From Owenia fusiformis (Eukaryota > Annelida > Polychaeta > Sabellida > Oweniidae), in the NCBI GenBank assembly GCA_903813345.2, contig CAIIXF020000012.1, positions 15,310,020-15,374,019 of the forward strand: a stretch of DNA of 64,000 nt, read 5' to 3'. How positions within the stretch are numbered: position 1 is the first letter of the stretch; every line of letters begins with the position of its first letter. Positions 11,931-25,300 of this stretch are shown here, one piece after another. Under the pieces are notes generated by a model. That model did no database searches, was not told the origin of the DNA, and was given only the letters and a program-made list of their open reading frames with translations. The position numbers and the translations under genes were made by a program.

Positions 11931-12289
11931 GAGATATTTCCACAGGTGACTGATGAGGTTAAGGTCACTTTACCTCATTATGGAGATAAACAGTTTGTGT
12001 TCCTGACCCAAGCATGTCCATCTAAGAATATCATCTGCAACAAAACTGTCAAAATGTTCTCTGATACGTTTTCAGTTGTAGGCTTTTCTTACGGGATGTG
12101 TCCTTTTATGTGGGGAATAGAGACATACAAGACCATTGGATGTGTGTAGCCAATCACATATTTCCAATACAGTGTGCAATCCCACAGTAAGATGGAGGGT
12201 TGATGTTACACATGATATGCCTATATCTGTGACAATAAAGATACACTGTACATGAACATACTCGAACATACTCAGTGATCTCCCCAGCA

Positions 12290-12380
12290 TTAAAACTAGA
12301 GGGCGCACCTGAAATTCTAAATTCAGGCTTGCACCCACCCGAAAATCTATTTGCACCCACTTGAAAATGAGAAAAAACAT
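12290..12380 (-). repeat. Family C GCACCC module
   Basis: AGGGCGCACC, GCTTGCACCCACCCGAAAATC and TTTGCACCCACTTGAAAATG are the reverse complement of the GGGTGCAAATGGATTTTCA unit that forms the minisatellite at 16206-16319. The neighbouring 139- and 122-codon minus-strand frames read through this repeat. Confidence 0.65.
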
Positions 12381-12925
12381 GGAAAATGGGCATATTTTGA
12401 TCAATTTTGGACCCAATTGTGACAATAAGAATTTTGCACCTTCTTGAGAAAAAATCCTGCAGGAGACAACACTGACACTGATACTGACCATGTACTATAT
12501 GCAAATATAGTGCGTCTGACAAATGATCTCAAGTCTTGTGTATGATGACCTGTCTAAGATGTCCTTACTGATGACTCATTAGTCTTATGTTCATACTACA
12601 AGTCCTTATGTTTCCCCACCATGCCTTCATCTTTCCGGCTTGATGGGGAAATGGAATGATCAGATTTTTCATTTCAAGCTGGTGTATAACAAGGTTGAAC
12701 ACCTTTGATCACAATATACTTTCAGTAGTTTTCAATATACAAGTTTTTCTTCTGGTATTACAGGAATGGGTGCATGTAAATTCCAAATATCCCATGTCAA
12801 ATGTTCATAAATGTTGGACATAATGAAAGGGCTACTGATGGCCAGAAGCTTGGGGAAAGACAAATGATCCATTTGCAGATTTGACCCTATACAGAGATTG
12901 GGAGCCACTCATCATTCCTGAAAGA
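12381..12925. other. Non-coding stretch
   Basis: Apart from an 8-base inverted pair (TTTCCCCA near 12609, TGGGGAAA near 12643) I see nothing. Confidence 0.5.
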
Positions 12926-13230
12926 TCTGTTCTGCTAATTCACTGTAGGGCACTCAAAGGTAACAATAACAAGATATTAACATGACAAAATGTCACAATC
13001 TGGAAAAGTACAATAATTGGAACAGAAACCTCTGTTAATTCACCATGGGCACCAAAGGTAACAACAAGATATAACAAGAAAAATGTCACCACTCAGAAAA
13101 CAGTAATAATTGTTACAGATGCCTTATGAGTATGTTCTGTTATATCAATAAGGGCACCAAAGGTAATAACAACAAGATATTAGGATGGAAAAATACCATC
13201 ATATGGAAAAGTGCAACTTTTGTTATGTTT
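12926..13230 (+). repeat. ~100-bp tandem repeat, three diverged copies
   Basis: GGGCAC-containing segments followed by AAAGGTAACAA or AAAGGTAATAA start at 12948, 13047 and 13152 (offsets 99 and 105). Each is preceded by a TCTGTTAATTCAC-like word and followed by AAGATAT, AATGTCAC or ATACCATC, then AAAAGTGCAA-like words. Confidence 0.8.
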
Positions 13231-14671
13231 ATATACACCAATGTCGAATGCTTGAGACAAAGTAAGTAGGTACAATATAAGTATTTGTCATCTTGATCGT
13301 GACATGACAATGCGATAAAAAAGACTTGAGAACTTTTCAAGTTATACAATGAACAGTAAATTGGTACTTATCCTTAACCATGTATTTTTAACGATTCGAG
13401 GTTTTCCAGTTATTCAAACATAAAAAATGTGACTGAATTAATGAACCCCTGGCCCTGACATCCTCATTAAATCATGCATACGACAAACGACAATCAACAA
13501 TCGCAATTATGATATATATGAGAGCCGGATGTACAGATGTATGACTTTTTAAAAAATATGAAAATACAATGTACATCATAAGAGTAAATATGTTATCACA
13601 TATTATATAAACAATCCACACTCTTGTATTGAGTAGTTCAGTCATGAGGTCTCGTCAAAGAGTTAAAATTTGCCAGTAGCACGCTCAATATCAAACATCA
13701 GCACTCGCCTTAGGTTGTTAACGTCTACATGCTCAAGTTATAAACTGATTAATTTTGGCACTAAATGGAGAGAAAAAAATGTGTAAAAAAAGTATTCAAA
13801 GATATATGTGATATTATTGTCACCTTTTCCAAAGCCCCTGAGATTTGATTTTTGATGTACAGGGTGTTCTTTTATTTCCCTATATTACTAATTGTGCATT
13901 TTTATCAAAACATGTGAGACAGTAATGACACTATAATAAAATTAAGAAAATAAAAAATAAAAAAAATAAACCCAAAGGGAAAGGGACCAATATGGGGGGG
14001 GGGGGAGTAGCACAAATACGTCTGCCAATGCCAAAAAGCTTTTAGAAAAATTTACAATAATGTATTTTATTTCACCATACCATCTGAACTACTTGATAAT
14101 CCAGTGAACAGGCCCTGACCCTATCCTCAACCTGCCTGCTTATATACACTTAAATGATACATCTGTTCAAACTAAAACAAATTCTTTTCTAGATTTCAAT
14201 TTCAATAAAACTAGGAATATTAATGACAGTTCACTTTATTCTTATGCTGTTTCAATCACATATCACTCATTTTTCACATTTTCTCTCCCTGACAATTTCC
14301 AAGCCATTCTCTGCAGAATTCAGGGGTACATTGAATAGCCACCTTCATTCAACCAAGCTCTCTCCCCAGATCACCCATCTGGTGTCTGTCTGGTCTATAA
14401 AGGTGCTAGACCACGATCAGTTACATCACTAGGCAAATACAGCTGACTGCTACTGTTAATGAGGCTAAAGGTAATTACATAGTAACTGAACATCTTGGAG
14501 TAATACCTCATGTGAGATCTGGACCTTCTTATTTGATATAAACCAGGTTCTTTATAACCTTTGCAGCATGACTTCTTCTAACTCTGAATAAGAAATACTC
14601 TTAGTTATGCTCAGCAAGTTATTACAATTTAAAGTGCATGGATATTCAACTATTCTGAGATTAAAAAGGTA
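13231..14671. other. Non-coding stretch with a 12-G run
   Basis: A+T-rich with a poly-A/AAATA tract near 13939-13970 and twelve G at 13994-14005. No coding signal is recognised. The 69-codon frame at 14223-14429 is unremarkable. Confidence 0.55.
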
Positions 14672-14834
14672 CAGTAAAACCTGTCAAATTGGAACACCTT
14701 TGGTACCTCTAAAAAAGTGTTCCACTTGGGACGTGTTCTGCCTATAATAGATTTATATAAAGTTATCTCAGTTGGTGTTTTGACTCTGAAATGTGTTCCA
14801 CTTCTAAAGGTGTTCTACTTAACAGGTTTCACAG
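14672..14834. mobile_element. Family B pogo/Tigger-like MITE, copy 3 (with TA target sites)
   Basis: CAGTAAAACCTGT at the left and ACAGGTTTCACAG at the right are terminal inverted repeats. TA dinucleotides flank both ends (14670-14671 and 14835-14836), as expected for Tc1/mariner-type insertion. Inside, GTTCCACTT words recur in both orientations. There is no coding capacity. Confidence 0.8.
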
Positions 14835-14836
14835 TA

Positions 14837-15757
14837 TTTTCCAAATGACTGCCCCATCCTTAATCATAGATGGGGAGGGGGGGGGGCTTAAATAACAATG
14901 GGGCTCTATCTAGAATACCAAACCACTCCTACTACAAGAACAGAAGCAGTGGTGGTATTCCATTCTGTCATCTTGATGTACAGTTTATTTAAAGTAATTA
15001 ATTTGTGAAATCCATACTCAATATCTGACAAATTGAATTTGTTCTGACATCTTCTTTTGGTTTACATTTGATTCAACATTTAAATTAATTAGCAATCACA
15101 ACTGAAATGCTTCTGCTTCTCTAGCATATAAGTTATCTAAGTTAAATTGAATCTGATTCGATTAATACTGTTTTTCCCATGTTGCCCATTGAGTATTTCC
15201 AGCCCCTATCTCCCCCTGCCCTGTCCAATATATGAAAAACATATTGACTGTTGTTTTTTCTAATATGGCCCTGTATATTTCATTACCCCCCCCCCCCCAA
15301 AGAAAAAGGAATATACTATAGTAAATTATGCTTGTTACTATCTACTCTATAGTATTATGAACATGTCTATTATAACCCTCTCTCATGCACCCCCACCCCT
15401 CCAAAATACAGTCCCCATAAAAAAACTCTATGTATAAGTCAGGTAGGTCAGTAAAGTCAAAATTGATAGACTTAGGTGAACATAAAGTTGCAGACATATT
15501 TGAAAAATGGTTTTCCTCCTAAATGTAACCTCAGTGAACCCATATACATGCAAGAACACCATAGTCTTAACAACCTTACAACTGTGTTCCAGCCGGCCAC
15601 ATATTACCCTGTGGTCCTATGACAGCAGTAATAATTACAACCATCTGAGGTAAAATTCTGATTAGTTAGCTGAGTTTTGATCAACCTATTCTGATTGGGT
15701 AAGACTAGATCAAAGGAATATCTGTAATACAAAGAGGTCACACCCCAAATCCGCACT
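14837..15757. other. Non-coding stretch with G- and C-runs
   Basis: Ten G at 14877-14886 and thirteen C at 15286-15298. No gene is seen. Confidence 0.55.
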
Positions 15758-15925
15758 GCGGTACCTTATGGTACATTAGGAGCATGGTACCATTTGAGTA
15801 TGGTGCCGTACAATGTTCACAATACCGTACAGTACTGTTTTAATCTACAGTACTATACGATACCATGCATATGGTCCTGTGCAATACCATAGCTCAAACG
15901 ACACAGTGCGATACTGTTAGAGGTT
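15758..15925. repeat. GGTAC/GTACAGTAC palindrome-rich patch
   Basis: About 165 bases saturated with self-complementary words (GGTACCAT, GCCGTACAAT, ACCGTACAGTACTG, ACAGTACTATACG, GATACCATGC). It looks like a degenerated short-unit array with alternating orientation. I cannot assign it to a named family. Confidence 0.6.
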
Positions 15926-16205
15926 GGCTGTGTAGAGGATGCTCTTTTTGAAAGAAGCAAACACCAGCCTTTAAAAAGGGTACCTATTACCTATATACTG
16001 TTATGTCCATGTATTTTCTATTTATAGATTCCTCCAAGATTGTCTGTTTAGCAGAAATATGTTTTTGACCAGGGGGGCTTGTTTACTTATGTCTTTTCTA
16101 AAATTCCAGTAAATACCTGTTGAGAGAAAATGGTAAGCAGATATGCAAAATTCCAACTATACCAATCCTCACAAAACATATTCTAATTTTTGTGTATTCT
16201 CACCT

Positions 16206-16319
16206 GGGTGCAAATGAGTTGGGTGCAAATGGATTTTCAGTTGGGTGCAAATGAATTTTCAGTTGGGTGCAAATGGATTAACAACTGGGTGCAATTGGAT
16301 TTTCAACTGGGTGTAAACT
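16206..16319 (+). repeat. 22-bp minisatellite, unit GGGTGCAAATGGATTTTCAGTT
   Basis: Units start at 16221, 16243, 16265, 16287 and 16309, exactly 22 apart, with a shortened unit at 16206. Substitutions are few (AATGAAT, GGATTAACAACT, CAATTGG). The same unit occurs singly elsewhere in the window (about 12290-12380 in reverse, 34545-34590), so the array probably grew from a dispersed element. Confidence 0.92.
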
Positions 16320-19300
16320 TGGTAGCATTCAAGCCCTCAATTGGGTGAAGTTCATGGTTGCTCATTGCTAAAAAGACCACCAGTTAGGTAGGTCCATTGG
16401 CCAAAGGATATCCTATATCTCAAAAATAGCCTAGGGGATTATCCAAAATGGTAAGATTTCAGCTTTAGATTTACATTGGGGTCAGGCATTGGTCAAGTGG
16501 GCCCAGAAGACACTTTTGAGGACAAATTCTACATTGATACCTCCTTGATTTTATCTCAGTGATTGCAATCTGATAGTTATGGTTTCTCCCTCAGTAGATC
16601 ATGTGCTCAGTATGATGCATATGACTCCAAGAAATCACAACACGATGTCAGTCTAATGCAAAGACCACACAAAATGCTGAACTTGAGCAGTGACAGCCTC
16701 TTTCCATTTGTTATGATGAATTTGTATATTCAACAAAACTTCATATATTCACGTGTGGGTTTTTTGTCTTTTCTAGGTCATTCGGGTTCAAACTACAGTA
16801 TAATTTCTGATAATCTCTCGGCTCTCTCTGTATTTTAATATGTTTGTGGAACGTATGTCATGGTATTTCTAAACATATTTTTAAAAAGGTGGTGCTTGCT
16901 ATAGGCCAATATGATTCCAAGGGCCCAATGATTAATGCGTATCAACAACAACATGTGTAATGATTTCATCCTTCATAATGGAGACTTTATTATCAATATT
17001 CTGTTTGACAACAGCCCCACAAAGGACATACACTGGACAAACTGGCTCCTGACCCATTTTAACAAGGATAGCACCCTAGATTGTCAACAACTTGTTCCCA
17101 CTTTCGCTACCGTTTGAAGAGGCGAACTGGACTCACTGGTCAGTTCCAAGGACAGAGAGATATTATCTCAGTCGTCATTTTGTTTATGTTTACAAAATAA
17201 TGTAGTAATGATTACATGCTACAAGAAGTAAATTGATCAATCAGGCATGTAGTCAATATTTCAAATTATATATAATCTATTGATATGCGTGTAAATCAAA
17301 GTAGAATAATGGAATTAGCGTGGAAACAATTTTTGATGGATAGAGACCAGAGAATGGCTCGGCCAGATCCTGCAAATATGAAAATGAGAGTCATTAGCAT
17401 ATTATCTTAATTGATGGCCTTTTTTGGTTTAAATATTCTTAATATTTGAGATATTTTGTGAGTTATAGAATGAATGTGGCTCGCTTTCAAATCTCTGTTT
17501 GGAAAAACTGTTTTCATAATGCTTTTATCAATAAGGGTCATTTTCAGAGTTAATTTTATAGGACATTTAACCCAATTAAAACACTGTTATCAATTATCTA
17601 TTGATGTATCTGTTTATAAGTGATACCCACTTTCACATATTACAAAAGACAAGAGAAAACAAAAACACCCATGTGTCCTCAAATAACTATATCACAACCC
17701 TAAAAGTGCACATGTCATGTTTTCAAATGTAAATAACATGAAAACCAATGGAATTAGCAAAATTATCCAAATATGAAGTTAATACTCCAAATTGTATAAA
17801 AATGTCATAAAATCAGACTATTCAATCAAATTTTTCAGAGTAATCCTGCGAAATATACATGAGCAGACGGTCAATTTACCAATAGCTAGAACATGTAAGG
17901 CAAAGGAAGGATCGAGACTCAAGTATCCACTCTAAATAATATCAGACATAAATAATATCAGACATTTATTGGGTCAACAAATGAATAAATAAAACTGTAA
18001 TTTTAGCATGTTTTTATTTGTATTTTTACTTGAGATAATGCTCATTGATTCGAGAACTCTTGAACAATATATGCCTATTGGTTGAACAATATTTATTGTA
18101 CCTAGACTATTGTTGCTACTAATTGAAGGATCGTGATAAAATTCCAAATTGGTTATTTCGTAATATACATAAGGTGAGAACTACTTGTAATAAAATCTGG
18201 TAGTAGTATTTTTCAAATGTACCTATCCAAATCAATTGCTCGTTGTATGTGAGTTAAATCACGCCATAAAGCTACATCATCTCAACTCCTTGGCATATGT
18301 CATATTTTATCATACAACAAAGAAAAGCAGATTTAATTTTCGGATTTTTTTTTAAAAATCAGTCAATCAAAAATCATTGAACCATAAGGTCATGTTGACC
18401 TCCGTCTGCGTTACCTAGTGATCAGTGTTTGAAAACATAGTTATAATTTGATAAGTAACATCTGATGTTCAATCAATTTAACATCAAAGTTAAATCATAA
18501 TTTGAGCGTACAAATACATACTTATAACCGTGCATCATTTTCACGACAAGGACGTAAAGTACAATTTATTTCAGCTTTTTCATTGAGAAAAATTATGTCA
18601 TATTTGGGAACTGTTGTGGAAGGGCTGTTGCGGGGGGGGGGCATTATCAGTACATGTATTTCGGAAATAACATTTTCCTTGTTATGACAATACGAAACAG
18701 CATTTTAAAATGTTGTACCTGTTTACTTTATTTCTCCCCAATTTCACTCTATACCATTCTTTTTTATCTCAAAACATGATGTAAATAACCATCTTTTTGT
18801 GTTACATCACCCTATAGATAAATCACAGGGCATTTTCATCACCTTCAAATCATGATATCATATTGCAAAAATATAAGTAAGATGTTAAGTTATATTTTAA
18901 CATGGTGTGAAAAGATCTCTAATTTGTAGCACCTGTAAACGAAATTCAAAAACAACATGGTTCAAAATTGAACGTAAACTCAAAAAGAGTGGAATTAGCA
19001 AGGAATAAACTCAATAGGCATTAAGCTGAGGTATTTAATATTGTAGAGAAAAACAAGCAAACTTTATATCATCTTCATTAAATTTTAGAAAGATTGATGT
19101 GGATTTAAATATAAATACATATACACTGTATAATTTCATTTTTTGTGTACCACTGATTTTTGCCTATGAAGCAATTGAACTAGCATATACCACACAGTAT
19201 GCACAGTAGGGAAAATTGGTATATTGGGAAATAACATACTTCAAAAGTATAAAGTATATTAATATATACTTATATACTTTTTAATCTAACTGAGTCTGGG

Positions 19301-22300
19301 TTATAATTATACCTTTGGTATCAAGCTTACATCTTTTGATGTCAAACGAGAACACCAACATACTTTGACTTTGTTTTTTGCTGTTGTTTGTTTGTTTGTT
19401 TGTTTGTTTGCTTGGTTGATTGTTCTTTATCTTTACATCAAGATGGACATGTTGATTCTTAGACATACATGTACTTTCAAAGTTCTATGACTACTAAAGA
19501 AAACAAAATGATTTCCCTTAGTTTACTAAAGGTTTCTTAACCCCCAGTGAATCCATCAAAAGTACACTGAACATCAATTACCCTAGGGGGTGCCTAGAAA
19601 CTGTACCCGTTTTTGGCCACCTTGTATACACTTTCAAAATATCAACATTAGTTTTTTGGGTACAAGAGCCACTCGTCTCATTTGTTCCTAAAAAATGCTA
19701 TCAAAACAGCAAAAGTAAGTCAAGGCGAAGTAAGATTATTTCCGAAGTCAGCATCTCATGTCAAACTACTGAAAATCACCAACCAAAGATAACATTACAA
19801 TGAACAAGTAATCAATCATTGCTAATGAATTTCTTAAAATTGATCGATCGAATCTCCAATTGTTTTTCGTAATTATCGAGACAAATCATGGCATATGTAG
19901 GTTACACGCTACTGTTATCGAAGGATGTTGTAGAAATTGTATAGCAACATCATCACTTTTCTAACCAGGAAAGAACATTCGTCATGTATTAATTGCATGG
20001 AGATGTTATTGTTTTGAAATTGTAACAAAGGGTGTCAAAATCTGGCAAGAAATTAAAGCTCTGGGCCCCAGTTGGAAATGAAACTGGAACACCTACAGGT
20101 GTCTCAAAACTGATTGCCAACTTTGAGTTCAAATGAATACAAACATTAGTAACAAAGTCTTGCTAATTTAACCCTTTTTTGTTCTCTAAAAAATAATAAA
20201 TATAGAGATACTGAACACAAAAACTTTTTACAGAGGTGACACTGACTTTGTTATGATACCAGAGAGGATATAAAAGACACTTTGATTTTTTTTCCGCTTT
20301 CTGATACTCATTATATCTTTAACTAAACTGAGAAGAAATGAGATGACATGATCGTGATTACTAAAAAGTTTCTTTGGATCTATTTTCATTGTTTATTGTT
20401 TATGGGGGTTCAGTCTGTACACACCAAGTTATGTGTTTCTACTTACAATTCATTGATTTGAACGTTCGTAATCAGTTTGTCAGACAACTAGTGTGGCGTA
20501 TACTATGTCATGAAAAAACTGTTTTGGCTTAATTAGTGTAAAGTGTTCAAAAAAGAAACATACATGCCCTTCAAAATAATTTGTATTTTCAACTTGAGTT
20601 TTATTGGGATCAAAACGTCACGTTTTTAAATGATAGGAGCAATAAATGTTTTACTGTTTTTTAAACTTGTCCTTGAAAATATATCTATACTCCCAGTTTG
20701 GGATTAAAATGAAATGTAGCCTTAATTGCGAAAATAGAAAACGGACTCATTATACCTGAGAAGGATCCATACTGCTAATTGAACAAGCTGCATTGTACAA
20801 AAATACATTTTCCGACTAAAATAGAACATATAGGATCCAACTCGTCCTATTTAAAACCTGGACCTGAGTCAATGCTCTATATTGGGTGGTCATATAGCTT
20901 GTAAGAAAATATCATGGCTGTTTTGTTTATTTTTAAAAGAAAAAATGTAAAAGATTAGAATCACCAAGTAAAAAAGTAAACAGACATATAGAGAAACTCA
21001 AAATTGTATAGAAAAGTCAGGAAATGAGGCAGTTCAAAATTCAGGGGAAGCAGCATGGAAAAGGCATGACATCATGAACAATAAGCTGATTTTTTTTCAA
21101 TTTTGATTACCAGGAACTTATTATAATAGGTGAAAACTGTTCCTTCAAGTTGATACCTTCCTTATGATAATTACCTAGTAGAAAAATCAGATGAAACATA
21201 AGAAGCACTACTGAAACATTAACAAAAAGGGTCTATCCAAGAGAGTATGTTTCCTCCATCAGGAAACAAGATTGAAAACATATGTAGACAAAAAAGCAAA
21301 ATCAGGAACAATCCTATTATTTTTCCCCTCAAAATGTTTAAATCAAACTCTTAATCTTGATCATCTATAGGATAAGATAAATGGGCAATTACACTGGATT
21401 AAATTCTATTTTATCCTGAAACTGAGCTCCCTTTGAAAACACAAGCTAATCATACCAATAAAATAACAAATAAAGAAGAAGATATGCCAAAAATGGGCAG
21501 ATAATATCTCCCTAAGGGGTGGGGGGGGGGTACACAGGGGTTTTATGTAAGATTTACTGGAAATTACTTAAAACACACAATCTGACAAATAACCCCTGGG
21601 AATGACACTTGAAAAGTGTCACAATACTATATAATGATCGTAAATCATCTGGGACAGCTAGCACAATATTTGCAAAGCTAAACTCCTTATATTTTTAACC
21701 TTGTTTGCTGAATAACATGTCAGGTACCACGTAAGGTTATCGCAAACTAAAATGGTCGGCTGGTCGATCATTCCACTAATCGGGAAAGCATTCATGCAAC
21801 TTTCGAAAAAAACTTGCAGAATTGAGCAGCTGCTTTAGAGTATTACATGGTGAATCATAGTTTTCCACACTTCTGGAATAGTATTCTGTGAGCTGGAATA
21901 TCAATTTGAAACCAGGCACTATGCTACTGTAATTGAAGAGTGGTGCCATATGATCTCATAGTTTTGACACTCACAGTAGAGTATTTGGTGGGCGAAAACA
22001 TCATTTAGCAATGAGAAACTGAGCTAGTGAATTATGTAATCTTAGTATTTTCCAATGATCCTATAATAAACTTAATGATCTCATCCAAGTTTTGTAATAA
22101 CATTTTTGGATGGAGGGATGTCAACTCAATAAAATGAACACCACCAACCCTAAAAATATTTGTCTTGTCAATGATTTCCCTCTTAAGAAAGCCAATGAGA
22201 GCTTAGCGTGGCAGATACAAATAATCTGAGAAACATATTTGCTAAAGACATGGTAGAAATATTCATATACAAAATGATGACATCATACCACAAAATGATG

Positions 22301-25300
22301 ACATCACAGCACTAAATTATGATGTCACAGTACTTACCTCTCTGTACTTTGTGTCTGAGACCTCTTTGGGTTTTACATCTTCGTCCGAAGCAAGTTCGTT
22401 TTTGGATACGGGCATCACACTCTTTACCACCGTTTTTAGTTGGTACTAAGATAGGACGCTTTCTGATAGATGTACCCATTCCGCATGTTCTGTCGCACTC
22501 TGAATATTCACCCCATTCTCCAAGGACACAATCTTGAGCTGTAAGTAGAAAGAACAAGATGTTAAATATTTAATAATATTGCAGTAGTACTTTAATGTAG
22601 ATACAGTAAGATCGTTTATTTGATTGATTGGTTGTTTGAATGATTGATTGATTGCTTGACTGTTTCGGGTGTTGATATTGTACCTATAGTTGATCAATTT
22701 ATCAGTTGGTGGGATGATTGATTGTTCATATAGTTGATTGAATCATATTGTTTATAACTGGTTCAATTGATTCTATTAAACCAAGGATTGATTGTTCATC
22801 AGGTTGATTGGTTAAATTGATTTGATTTATTAAATGACCCTAAGTACTGTTTCAATAAACAATGGGACTGTTATTTCTTTAGTGTAGTAATCTCATTGAA
22901 ATGTGAGATATGTAATGTTCTTTTTACACCTCACCACTGTACCAGATCTAAGATCACTTAGAAAATAATCCCTCAACAGACTCTGGAGAATGGATCAATG
23001 ATCTTTTGAATGTTATTCTAGTGTACAGATCTATGTTTGATGTACAAGCAAAGAACACCAATTATTTCTGTAGGTTTACTAGCTTGAACTACCGAGCATC
23101 TGGACCTTATTTTGGAAGTTTCCTTCGAATATAAAAACCAAATGCAAAAGCTTCTACCTTCTACCTGTTAGGATACAAAAATACAAACTGATCTTGAACC
23201 AAGTCTTTGCAAGACACCAAAACTAAATATTCCCCAATATTTTAGAGAAATGAAAAAGGAGGAGAAGTAACACAGAAGCTCAGTGCTAGACTACATGCGA
23301 GACTAACCCAAAGAAACATTTTATTTGGAGTAGCTCTTTTAATACTCTAGGAAAAGGGATTAACAATTGATTTGAAAACTTTATTAGGAGGCCCTCCTGA
23401 AAGGGCCTCCTATAGCTTTTGTAGGTTTTCTTTATTTATTCTTATTATTCTTATTCTATCAAAGCATTTTTCTCCTACTTCCAACTAGCTTTCAACTACT
23501 TACTATATGCTCCTACTAGGAACCTCGGCTGAAATTGGGGGGAAATAAATTTTTATCTAGGTCAAGGTCAAAGGTCAAAATCTAGGTCAAATCTAAGTTT
23601 TTTTCAAGTTTCTCAAATCCTGACACTACACTTCATTATTTTTAGCTGAATTTTTGCATACAGATAGATATTAGTATTCTATTAGTCTTAGCCTTTTGCC
23701 GTCTGGATAAATTTTGCCTAGATTTTGAGATATTGAAGGTCAAAAAAGGTCGAAAAAGGTCTTTTTTCAACTTGCTTCAAATTGACCAATTTTTTTTTTA
23801 AAACTCATCTACAAATTCTCAGAATTCCAAATCTGACCTTACTTTTGACCTTTGACCTTTGGTTGACCTTCAGTGACCTCCGGAAGGTCAAAAAAGTTGA
23901 TTTTTCAAATCGATTTTCTGGATTCAAATTTCGGTATATTTATTCACAAAAGACCTTCTGAGGTCTAAAAAAGTAAAATTTGCAAGGTCAAAGGTCAAGG
24001 TCATCAAACGAAATCATAAACTGTGTTTTCTAAGTTTCTCAAAATTGGAGACTACAAATCAATTTTTTTTACTGAAAGTCAGAATATATATTCCTCTAAA
24101 GGTTCTACATATATTAGCAATTGACTATTTATTAAAATTTTGCTCCAGTTTTGAGATATTAGAACTCAAAAACTGAAAAAAGGTCAAATTTCGAAATTTT
24201 TAAAGGTCAAATTTCAACTTGCTCTAAATTGAGCAAACTCTTTTTTAAAAAGCATCTACAAGATCTCAGGAACTCAAATCTGACCTTGGTTTTGACCTAT
24301 GACCTTTGGTTGACCTTCAGTGACCTTCGAAAGGTCAAAAAGTTGATTTTTCAAATTGATTTTTTGAATTCAAATTTAGGTTTATTCAATCAGAAAAGAT
24401 ATACTGAGGTCTAAAAAAGTAAAATTTTCAAGGTCAAAGGTCAAGGTCATCAAACAAGATCACAAACTGTGTTTTCTAAATTTCTCAAAGTTTTTGACTA
24501 CAAATCAATATTTTTAATTGAAAGTCAAGATATACATTCCTCTAAGGGTTCTACACATATTAGCTATTGACTATTTTTAAAAATTTTGTCCCAGTTTTAA
24601 GATATAAGAGCTCAAAAACTGAAAAAGGTCACTTTTTCAAAGTTTATAAGGTCAAATTTTAACTTTCTTCACATTCACCCAACTTTTTTTTAAAAATCAT
24701 CTACAACTTCTCAGGAGTTCATATATAACCTCAGATTTGACATTTGACCTTTAGGTGACCTTCAGTGACCTTCGAAAGGTCAGAAAAGTTGATTTTTCAA
24801 ATTGAGTTTTTGGATTCAAATTTAGGGTTAGCCTGATCATAAAATACCTACTGAGCTCTAAAGCAGTAAAATTTTCAAGGTCAAGGGTCACGGTTATCAA
24901 ATTAGGTCAAAGGTCAAAATCTAGGTCAAATCTAAATTTTTTTCAAGTTTCTCAAGTTTGTCCTTATACTTCATTATTTCTTGCGATGAATTAAACTGAA
25001 ACTACATTTTAGTATTCTCTACAAATTGTTCACAATATGTCAGCATTAAATTTTTACCATTTTTGAGATATTTTACGTCAAAAACGGTCAAAAAAGGTCA
25101 TTTTTCAACTTGCTTCAATCTGACCAAATTTTTTTTTAAAAAATCATCTACAATTTTCTAGGAGTCCAAATCTGACCTCAGATTTAACCTTTGACCTTTA
25201 GTTGACCTTCAATGACCCTCGAAAGGTAAAAAAAGTTGATTTCTCAAATTGAGTCTTCGGATTCAAATTTAGGTCAGCCTAATTACAAAAGACCTACTGA